Assembly (NCBI GenBank): GCA_023413555.1
Contig: JAEZPG010000011.1
Location: 1 to 19,518 of the forward strand
Direction of reading: 5' to 3'
From: Bacillota bacterium
Lineage (GTDB): Bacteria; Bacillota; Clostridia; Lachnospirales; Lachnospiraceae
Length of the DNA stretch: 19,518 nt
Positions 13,888 through 19,518 of this stretch are shown piece after piece (the stretch's first letter is position 1; each line of letters begins with the position of its first letter). The position numbers and the translations under genes were made by a program. The notes beneath the pieces are model-generated. The model did not search any database. It saw nothing but the letters and a program-made list of their open reading frames with translations, and was not told the DNA's origin.

Positions 13888-15381
13888 CTATCCCCTACTC
13901 TGTAACGACCACTCATAGCTAGTATCAAACATAGAGAGCTGCTTAAAGGTATTCACTCCTTGCAAATGAAGTGGCAGTTTTTCTTTAATATCTAACATAT
14001 GTCTTGTAATATAGTCTTCTTCTATCTTCACAGGATACATCATCTTACCACTACAGGTTATAAAGTACAAAGCTCGCTTAAGCACTACCCCCATCTTCTT
14101 TAAATCAGCAAAGGTAAGCGTAGTCATCTGCCTAGCCTGTACAATCCTTCTGGCAGAATTCGTCCCAATTCCAGGCACACGAAGCAGTGTATAATAATCT
14201 GCTTTATTAACTTCAATTGGAAATTGCTCCAGATGCTTCATTGCCCAGTTACACTTAGGGTCCAGCAACACATTAAAATACGGGTTTTTTTCATCGAGGA
14301 TTTCATCTGCCTGAAACCCATAAAAACGAAGAAGCCAGTCCGCCTGATAAAGTCTATGCTCACGTAACAATGGCGGCTTTGTATCCAAAGCTGGAAGCAT
14401 GGAGTCCTCATTAATTGGAACATAGGCAGAGAAAAAGACACGTTTCAAAGAAAAATTCTTATATAAACTGTCTGTTACCGACAAAATCTGGTGATCAGTC
14501 TCTGGGGTGCAACCAATAATCATCTGCGTACTCTGGCCTGCCGGAACAAACGAAGCCTTCTGAAAGCCATGCCGCCTTTTTGTCAACATGGTGGTATCTT
14601 GATTCTGTGTGGTGATTCCCGGTAACAGGATATCAGAACCTAATAGGGATGGAGGTGACATAATATCCGAAACTCCCAGTACTTCGTTTGTCCCTCTCTT
14701 ATGAGCCACCTCAGCTAAAGCGTGGTCATACATGGAATCCGTCAATCCTATTCTTCTTCCCCTATTCTCGCTAATCCCTTGTTGAATCTGTTTCATAGGA
14801 CTTAATATATTCTTTCGATTCTTATGAGGAGCTAGAGTTTTCAGCCCTTCTGCAGTAGGTAGCTCTAGATTAACACTCATACGATCTGCCAGCCAACCGA
14901 CTTTATTAATCAACTCAGAATCTGCCCCAGGTATGGTCTTTATATGAACATAACCATTAAAATTAAACTTAAATCGAAGAAGGACTAAGGTCTGGTAGAT
15001 TAAATCCATGGTATAGTCAGGACTCACCAGTATTCCAGAGCTTAAGAAAAGACCTTCAATAAAATTTCTCCGATAAAATTCCATGGTCAGGTCACATACC
15101 TCTTCCGGCGTAAAAGATGTTCGCCTTACATCATTGGAAGAGCGGTTAATGCAATATTTACAATCAAAGATGCATTCATTGGTAAATAATATCTTTAACA
15201 GAGAGATACATCGTCCATCTGCTGCAAAAGTATGACAGATTCCGCAGGCTAAGGCATTACCTATACCATCACCATTGCCACCACGATCCACTCCGCTAGA
15301 GGTACAAGCCACATCATACTTGGCCGCATCCGATAAAATTGATAATTTCTCTTCAATTGACAAATTCTCTTGGATTACCAT
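13888..15381 (-). CDS. Putative DNA modification/repair radical SAM protein with helix-hairpin-helix (TIGR03916-type)
   Basis: A 497-residue radical SAM enzyme. The iron-sulfur motif is ECIFDCKYC, with Cys70, Cys74 and Cys77. Extra conserved cysteines precede it (residues 26, 46, 49 and 58, the last in DGRCISLLKI). 'FYRRNFIEGLFLSSG', 'VPAGQSTQMIIG' and 'REHRLYQADWLLRFYGF' are family blocks. Near residues 399-418 'LLRVPGIGTNSARRIVQARQ' is a DNA-binding helix-hairpin-helix. The reaction is not known; a spore-photoproduct-lyase-like repair or base modification is inferred from the domains. GGAG lies six bases before the ATG at 15381, whereas the ATG at 15393 has no room for a ribosome site. First gene of the operon, under a promoter with a LexA-like box. 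Confidence 0.9.
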   Translation of the reverse strand: MVIQENLSIEEKLSILSDAAKYDVACTSSGVDRGGNGDGIGNALACGICHTFAADGRCISLLKILFTNECIFDCKYCINRSSNDVRRTSFTPEEVCDLTMEFYRRNFIEGLFLSSGILVSPDYTMDLIYQTLVLLRFKFNFNGYVHIKTIPGADSELINKVGWLADRMSVNLELPTAEGLKTLAPHKNRKNILSPMKQIQQGISENRGRRIGLTDSMYDHALAEVAHKRGTNEVLGVSDIMSPPSLLGSDILLPGITTQNQDTTMLTKRRHGFQKASFVPAGQSTQMIIGCTPETDHQILSVTDSLYKNFSLKRVFFSAYVPINEDSMLPALDTKPPLLREHRLYQADWLLRFYGFQADEILDEKNPYFNVLLDPKCNWAMKHLEQFPIEVNKADYYTLLRVPGIGTNSARRIVQARQMTTLTFADLKKMGVVLKRALYFITCSGKMMYPVKIEEDYITRHMLDIKEKLPLHLQGVNTFKQLSMFDTSYEWSLQSRG

Positions 15382-15402
15382 AATATACTCCATCCTCTAC
15401 AA

Positions 15403-15416
15403 CAAACATATGTTCT
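15403..15416 (-). promoter_or_regulatory. Candidate LexA (SOS) operator
   Basis: On minus the sequence is AGAACATATGTTTG. It matches the Bacillus SOS consensus CGAACRNRYGTTYC at every position except the outermost base on each side. It lies just downstream of the likely transcription start and before the ribosome site of the radical SAM gene, where LexA binding would block transcription. Confidence 0.65.
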
Positions 15417-15425
15417 ATTTCCACT

Positions 15426-15454
15426 ATCATAACACATATTTATTACAATGACAA
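15426..15454 (-). promoter_or_regulatory. Sigma-A promoter of the DNA repair operon
   Basis: On minus: -35 TTGTCA (15449-15454), 17 bases, -10 TATGAT (15426-15431). The start point is expected near 15419, next to the LexA-like box. Confidence 0.7.
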
Positions 15455-15541
15455 GTTGTAAATTATTCTCTTCATTATGGTTCACATTCCTTCCCTATCT
15501 CATATTTTATAGTGTATGATTATTTTGGGAGGTTAATATAT

Positions 15542-16192
15542 ATGAACCCTATCAGCATTGGTATGACCGCTCCAGATTTTACTGCAAACACCACATTTGG
15601 GCCAATCCGAATGTCAGACTACAAGGGAAAATGGGTAGTATTCTTTTCACACCCTGGTGATTTCACACCTGTATGTACCACAGAATTTATTGCTTTTACC
15701 AACGAATTTAAACGCTTCTCAAACCTTGGCGTACAGCTGCTTGGCTTAAGCATCGACAGCAATCCTTCTCATCTTGCCTGGGTAAATACAATTAATGAGA
15801 TAACTGGTCTAACCATTCCATTTCCTATAGTGGCTGATCGTGATGCGGCTGTGGCGGGCCTCTATGGAATGATTGCCCCAGATGTATCCACTCAGGAAAC
15901 TGTACGTAATGTATTTATTATCGATCCAGAGCAGAAGATTCGATTAATCCTCATTTATCCATTAACAACCGGAAGAAGTATTCCAGAGATTATTCGAATT
16001 ATTGAAGCCCTTCAGACCAGTGATAAATTTAAGGTTGTAACACCGGCTAACTGGCGGCCTGGAGATCCTGTTCTAGTGCCAGCAGCCAAAACTTATCCAG
16101 AACTTGTGAAGAGAAACACTGATCCTCAAAGTCTTGGTCTTTCCTGTAAAGACTGGTTTCTCTGCTTCAAAGATGTTACTCCTAGGAATTAA
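15542..16192 (+). CDS. Peroxiredoxin of the Prx6 (1-Cys) type
   Basis: An AhpC/TSA-family thiol peroxidase of 216 residues that reduces hydrogen peroxide or organic peroxides. The active site is 'PGDFTPVCTTE' with the peroxidatic Cys45 preceded by the conserved Thr and Pro. The C-terminal domain is of 1-cysPrx type, with 'VTPANWRPGDPVLVP' typical of Prx6. It ends in 'SCKDWFLCFK' (Cys202 and Cys208), which resembles the extra C-terminal cysteines of archaeal Prx6 enzymes. GGGAGG lies nine bases before the ATG at 15542; the frame opens earlier at 15512 but without support. The gene is single, back to back with the DNA repair operon. The reducing partner is unknown. Confidence 0.92.
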   Translation: MNPISIGMTAPDFTANTTFGPIRMSDYKGKWVVFFSHPGDFTPVCTTEFIAFTNEFKRFSNLGVQLLGLSIDSNPSHLAWVNTINEITGLTIPFPIVADRDAAVAGLYGMIAPDVSTQETVRNVFIIDPEQKIRLILIYPLTTGRSIPEIIRIIEALQTSDKFKVVTPANWRPGDPVLVPAAKTYPELVKRNTDPQSLGLSCKDWFLCFKDVTPRN

Positions 16193-16252
16193 AGAATTGA
16201 GGCAAATCGTCATTATTTTTTTATAAAATTCACACAATTCGAATGGGTACAC

Positions 16253-16281
16253 TTGACATTAAGGCAATAATTATGTACACT
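16253..16281 (+). promoter_or_regulatory. Promoter of tRNA-Thr
   Basis: A consensus -35 TTGACA (16253-16258), 17 bases, -10 TACACT (16276-16281), about 28 bases before the mature tRNA. Confidence 0.75.
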
Positions 16282-16309
16282 ATTTATGCAATAATGATCA
16301 TATGTACAT

Positions 16310-16382
16310 GCTTCCTTGGCTCAGTCGGTAGAGCGACGCACTCGTAATGCGTAGGTCAGCGGTTCAAATCCGCTAGGAAGCT
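16310..16382 (+). tRNA. tRNA-Thr (anticodon CGT)
   Basis: A 73-base cloverleaf. The acceptor arm is GCTTCCT/AGGAAGC with discriminator T, the D arm carries GGCTCAGTCGGTAGAGC, the anticodon loop is CTCGTAA reading CGT, and the T arm contains GGTTCAAATCC. CCA is not encoded. The CGT anticodon reads ACG threonine codons. It has its own promoter and terminator, so it is transcribed as a single gene. Confidence 0.96.
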
Positions 16383-16385
16383 TAA

Positions 16386-16430
16386 AAGGCTGGAACCTAG
16401 TTAAATCAACAGGCTCCAGCCTTATTTTAT
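16386..16430. terminator. Bidirectional terminator after tRNA-Thr
   Basis: AAGGCTGGAACCT (16386-16398) pairs with AGGCTCCAGCCTT (16411-16423) apart from one wobble-type position, followed by ATTTTATTTT on plus. On minus it lies directly after the stop of the ABC permease gene. Confidence 0.85.
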
Positions 16431-17257
16431 TTTGCAACTCTCTTTTCTATCACACTTAATAATTTATATAAAATCGTTGCCATAATACATAAAAGTACAA
16501 TGGACAAGATTACATAATCTAATTTAAATACCTGACTGCCATAAATTATTAGATAACCCAGTCCGGCCTTTGCCGCTAGAAATTCTCCAATAATAACACC
16601 TACCAGACTAAGCCCCATATTTACCTTCATCGTACTAATGATGGATAGAATATTACCTGGTAGAATTACTTTGGTCAATACATCCTTTTTTGTTCCTCCA
16701 AGGGTATATATTAGTTTTATTTTATCCTCCTCTACTCCCCTAAAATTTGAATATAATGTTATTATGCAACCAAATACTGCTACCGTTACTGCTGCAACTA
16801 TGATTGTATTTATATTATTGCCTAGCCAAACAATAAAAATAGGTGCTAAAGCCGATTTAGGCAGGCTATTTAGAACCACCAAATAAGGCTCCAACACTCT
16901 GGATACTTTTTCATTCCACCAAAGTAAAACAGCTACTCCTATACCGATGATAAATACTAGAAAAAAACTAACTAAAGTTTCTGATAGTGTAACACCCATG
17001 TGATAAAATATACTTCCATCTTCGGCCATTTCCAAAAAGGTGTTAACTACCCTAGAAGGACTGCTAAATACAAAATCATCCATTAGTCCGGTTCTTGTGG
17101 CAATCTCCCATAGGCTGATCAGAATTACTATAATGGTAATTTGGTAGATTCGCACTATCCTCAGCATCGATAGATATTTCTTAATGTATTCTTTTTGCGC
17201 CATCGAAACATTGGTATCTGAAATCATCAATTTTAACTTTCGATTATCTTTGCTCAA
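16427..17257 (-). CDS. ABC transporter permease (SsuC/TauC/ThiX type)
   Basis: A 276-residue inner-membrane permease of the nitrate/sulfonate/taurine or thiamine-precursor class. A soluble N-terminus of about 35 residues is followed by about six membrane helices. Markers are 'LWEIATRTGLMDDFVFSSPSRV' after helix one, typical of the class. 'LIYTLGGTKKDVLTKVILPG' (about 189-208) is the EAA loop that docks on the ATPase, and 'VGVIIGEFLAAKAGLGYLI' is also typical. The start overlaps the stop of the ATPase gene by four bases (ATGA), so the two are translated together. No substrate-binding protein is encoded here, so the substrate stays open. Confidence 0.9.
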   Translation of the reverse strand: MSKDNRKLKLMISDTNVSMAQKEYIKKYLSMLRIVRIYQITIIVILISLWEIATRTGLMDDFVFSSPSRVVNTFLEMAEDGSIFYHMGVTLSETLVSFFLVFIIGIGVAVLLWWNEKVSRVLEPYLVVLNSLPKSALAPIFIVWLGNNINTIIVAAVTVAVFGCIITLYSNFRGVEEDKIKLIYTLGGTKKDVLTKVILPGNILSIISTMKVNMGLSLVGVIIGEFLAAKAGLGYLIIYGSQVFKLDYVILSIVLLCIMATILYKLLSVIEKRVAK

Positions 17258-18021
17258 GGGCTATTTAATTCTTTCCATATCTGATTAAAATAAGAGGCAA
17301 ACTCTGGCGCACTTCTTGCTCTTAATGGTGTCCTTATTCCATCCACACTCAGATTGATATCTACAACACTTTTTATCTCGGCTGGCCGATTGGAAAGTAT
17401 ATATACCCTATCTGCCATACTAATTGCTTCGGATATATCATGGGTAATTAAAATAGCCGTCTTCTTTTCTTTTTTTATTATCCCCCAAATATCATCAGCC
17501 ACCTCTAGTCTCGTCTGATAATCTAGAGCGGAAAACGGTTCATCCAGTAGCAAGATGTCCGGTTCAAGTAATAAGGTACGAATTAAAGCTACTCGCTGTC
17601 TCATTCCACCAGATAATTCAGATGGCTTAGCATTTTGAAACTTTACCAAACCATAGGTGCTAAGCATCTGATTAATCATAATATAACTGCTTTCCGTCAG
17701 CTTGTTCTGAATTTCTAATCCTAAGGTAAGATTTTTTATGGTACTTCTCCATTCTAGCAAATGGTCTTTTTGCAGCATATATCCAATATTCTTACCAGCC
17801 GACTTTGCATCCATATTATTGATTAATATACTACCACTGGTTGGTGTTAGTAAACCAGCTATTAAGGAAAGTAATGTAGATTTGCCACAGCCACTGGGAC
17901 CTACAAAGGCTACAAACTCTCCATCAAAGACCCGGAAACTTATGTCAGCAATCGCATTCGTTTCCCCTTTCAGACTATGATAGGAATAACTCAGGTGGTT
18001 GATATTAAGCATTTCCTTCAT
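17254..18021 (-). CDS. ABC transporter ATP-binding protein (SsuB/TauB type)
   Basis: The 255-residue ATPase that powers the adjoining permease. All motifs are intact: Walker A GPSGCGKST (41-49), Q-loop Gln84, signature LSGGMRQ (136-142), Walker B ILLLDE (156-161), and His194 of the H-loop. GGAGG lies seven bases before the ATG at 18021. It is the first gene of a two-gene operon, and I see no riboswitch in the 210 bases upstream. A hairpin TTTCTCA/TGAGAAA lies about 70-85 bases before the start. Such ATPases serve taurine, alkanesulfonate, nitrate or pyrimidine-precursor importers. Confidence 0.92.
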   Translation of the reverse strand: MKEMLNINHLSYSYHSLKGETNAIADISFRVFDGEFVAFVGPSGCGKSTLLSLIAGLLTPTSGSILINNMDAKSAGKNIGYMLQKDHLLEWRSTIKNLTLGLEIQNKLTESSYIMINQMLSTYGLVKFQNAKPSELSGGMRQRVALIRTLLLEPDILLLDEPFSALDYQTRLEVADDIWGIIKKEKKTAILITHDISEAISMADRVYILSNRPAEIKSVVDINLSVDGIRTPLRARSAPEFASYFNQIWKELNSP

Positions 18022-18131
18022 CGCAATTCCTCCACCATATATGGCTATATCATATTATATGAGTCTTCCTTTTAACCGTTCCCTATGGTTTCTCACTACT
18101 GAGAAAATTAGTATGTTTTTTTTAACATTTA

Positions 18132-18140
18132 TGCTATAAT
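18132..18140 (+). promoter_or_regulatory. Extended -10 promoter of the HD-GYP gene
   Basis: TGC followed by TATAAT is an extended -10 element, with no clear -35. A leader of about 85 bases follows. It contains a perfect 7-base inverted repeat, AATCTAT (18160-18166) and ATAGATT (18196-18202), and a second TATAAT at 18206-18211 close to the ribosome site. Confidence 0.5.
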
Positions 18141-18232
18141 AATTTTGTATATACCAAGTAATCTATACTTATATTTGTTATTTTATGTATGCATAATAGA
18201 TTGTATATAATCATTTAAGGAGGTACCAAATC

Positions 18233-19315
18233 ATGAAACATCTTCTTGTACATAATATCCGCCCTGGTATGAAGATTGGAAAGGACGTTTATGGATCCAA
18301 TAATTTATTATTACTTCCTAAAGGTACTATAGTCACCAATCCAATCATCACAAATTTATTATTTCATGATGTTATTAGTATTTATATTGATGATACTGAA
18401 CCATTATCAGACAACAACTTAATAAACATAGAATCCTTACAAGAGGAATTTAATATTAAAGAGACTAAAGAATTTAAAATGTTTGAACAAAGACACAAAA
18501 AAACAGTAACATGCGTTCAAGATGAATTCAGCAATATTATAGATGACAAAAATCCTGTCGATACTGAACTGTTATTCATACAGGTAGCTAATTTATTTCC
18601 ATCTGATATGACCAACCTCAGTTTGTTTGATATGTTACATCATATGAGAGAGTACGATGATTCCACTTATGTACATAGTATTAGTGTTGCACTAATTTGT
18701 AATGCTTTTGGTAGATGGCTACATCTGTCTTTAGATGAATTAAAAGTACTAACCCTTTGCGGTTTACTTCATGATATCGGTAAATTAAAGATTCCAAATG
18801 AGATAATAAAGAAGCCCGGGAAACTATCGGACGAAGAATATGAGATTATAAAAAAGCATCCATATTTTGGGTATAAGATTTTAATCAAACAGAAGAATTT
18901 GGACCCTAGAATTGCACAAGCTGCCTTGTTACACCACGAGCGATGTGATGGATATGGATATCCTATGGGATTTCACCGTTCCAATATTGCTGACTTTGCT
19001 CTTATTGTAGCTATCGCTGATGTATACGATGCAATGACCAGTGCTAGAGTTTATAGAAAACCTCTTTGTCCTTTTACAGTAATCAAATATCTGGAAATAG
19101 AGGGCATGCAAAGATTCGATCCACTCTATTTTATGACCTTTAATGAGCAAATTTTAACCAGCTATATCAATTCTGAGGTTAAGCTTAGCAATGGGAAAAT
19201 TGCAAAGGTCGTTTATATAAATCGTAATGATTTATCTCATCCAATTGTAAAGATTGGTAAGCAATGTATTGATCTATCCGTTAAGAAAGATATTGAGATA
19301 GTTGCTATGGTATAA
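18233..19315 (+). CDS. HD-GYP domain protein, probable cyclic-di-GMP phosphodiesterase
   Basis: A 360-residue soluble protein. The C-terminal half is a full HD-GYP domain: His148 (VHSISVA), the HD pair in LLHDIGK (178-184), 'IIKKHPYFGYKIL', and 'HHERCDGYGYP' (234-244) holding the GYP motif, then 'IADVYDAMTSARVYRKP'. Such domains hydrolyse cyclic-di-GMP, lowering its level and so affecting motility, adhesion or sporulation. The N-terminal part, opening 'HLLVHNIRPGMKIGKDVY', resembles the short domain often found before clostridial HD-GYP modules. A C-terminal extension of about 60 residues follows. AAGGAGG lies nine bases before the ATG. No receiver or PAS domain is present, so the signal sensed is unknown. 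Confidence 0.92.
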   Translation: MKHLLVHNIRPGMKIGKDVYGSNNLLLLPKGTIVTNPIITNLLFHDVISIYIDDTEPLSDNNLINIESLQEEFNIKETKEFKMFEQRHKKTVTCVQDEFSNIIDDKNPVDTELLFIQVANLFPSDMTNLSLFDMLHHMREYDDSTYVHSISVALICNAFGRWLHLSLDELKVLTLCGLLHDIGKLKIPNEIIKKPGKLSDEEYEIIKKHPYFGYKILIKQKNLDPRIAQAALLHHERCDGYGYPMGFHRSNIADFALIVAIADVYDAMTSARVYRKPLCPFTVIKYLEIEGMQRFDPLYFMTFNEQILTSYINSEVKLSNGKIAKVVYINRNDLSHPIVKIGKQCIDLSVKKDIEIVAMV

Positions 19316-19399
19316 AGATAGCACATAGAATTTGTCTGCAAAACTTTCCTTTTAGTTGGAGCACACTATTGACATTTTCTCCATCGTTTAAAGTCAAGA

Positions 19400-19518
19400 C
19401 CACCGGCTTAGCCGGTGGCTTGCACTAGCCCTATAAGGGCTTTTCTCCTGCTTGCGCCCGGAGGCGCCTGAAGGGTTCGCCAATTGCATTTCTTCTTCAG
19501 GCTAGCCCTAAAGGGCTT
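19400..19518. repeat. Cluster of GC-rich hairpins, possibly the end of an IS200/IS605-like element
   Basis: Five hairpins follow one another. They are CCACCGGC/GCCGGTGG (19400-19418), AGCCCT/AGGGCT (19427-19441), GCGCC/GGCGC (19454-19467), GCCTGAAG/CTTCAGGC (19466-19502), and a second AGCCCT/AGGGCT (19504-19517). The two AGCCCT hairpins are near copies of one another. Base composition is much richer in G+C than the surrounding genes, and no open frame crosses the block. Short, protein-free, hairpin-rich tracts like this are typical of ends of single-strand transposons or of their non-autonomous derivatives. The window stops inside the structure, and no transposase is seen. Confidence 0.55.

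Noticed and set aside
18089..18110. CTGAGA sequence near the ThiX-like ABC operon, suggesting a TPP riboswitch
   Set aside because: It lies on the strand opposite to the ABC genes and the other conserved TPP core elements are missing.

Overview
The window comes from a low-GC, Gram-positive anaerobe, most likely a Lachnospiraceae/Clostridia genome. Genes have strong AGGAGG-type ribosome sites, sigma-A promoters with 17-bp spacers, and intrinsic terminators with T tracts. Protein families are clostridial: a Fur regulator, an HD-GYP protein, an AbgT transporter, a DUF5050-like anchored protein and a HAD/GNAT-type fusion. It is ordinary chromosome with two repeat-like ends. No phage, CRISPR array or complete transposon is visible.

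Left part (1-9000). The first 110 bases hold hairpins that look like part of a repeated element. Then come a membrane-anchored HtrA/DegP-type protease (minus), the bifunctional chorismate mutase/prephenate dehydratase PheA (minus), and a divergent anchored beta-propeller-like protein (plus). A two-gene operon follows (minus): an RlmI-type 23S rRNA methyltransferase and FolC. Next are a small membrane protein of the CmpB/PF06541 type and an AbgT-family transporter (both plus). FolC and AbgT share a folate theme but lie on opposite strands.

Middle part (9000-12350). A MIF-family tautomerase and a Fe/Mn superoxide dismutase lie on minus, each starting well inside the longest open frame. On plus are a GNAT acetyltransferase carrying a worn-down HAD domain and a three-gene operon of two small unknown proteins and a Fur-family repressor. 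A minus-strand Asn/Thr-rich lipoprotein contains in-frame 18-bp tandem repeats.

Right part (12350-19518). The most interesting block is a tightly packed minus-strand operon: a radical SAM/helix-hairpin-helix protein of the 'putative DNA modification/repair' family, its usual DUF4130/TIGR03915 partner, and an AlkD-like DNA glycosylase. A good sigma-A promoter and a near-consensus LexA (SOS) box stand in front of it, so it reads as a DNA-damage-induced repair cassette of unknown chemistry. After it come a 1-Cys (Prx6-type) peroxiredoxin, tRNA-Thr(CGT), an ABC permease/ATPase pair without a binding protein, and an HD-GYP c-di-GMP phosphodiesterase. The window ends in a cluster of GC-rich hairpins resembling an IS200/IS605-like end. 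Hairpin repeats at both ends suggest this may be a draft contig broken at repeats.

Start sites were reassigned wherever a Shine-Dalgarno site or catalytic residue decided the matter. No gene-free stretch exceeds about 210 bases.
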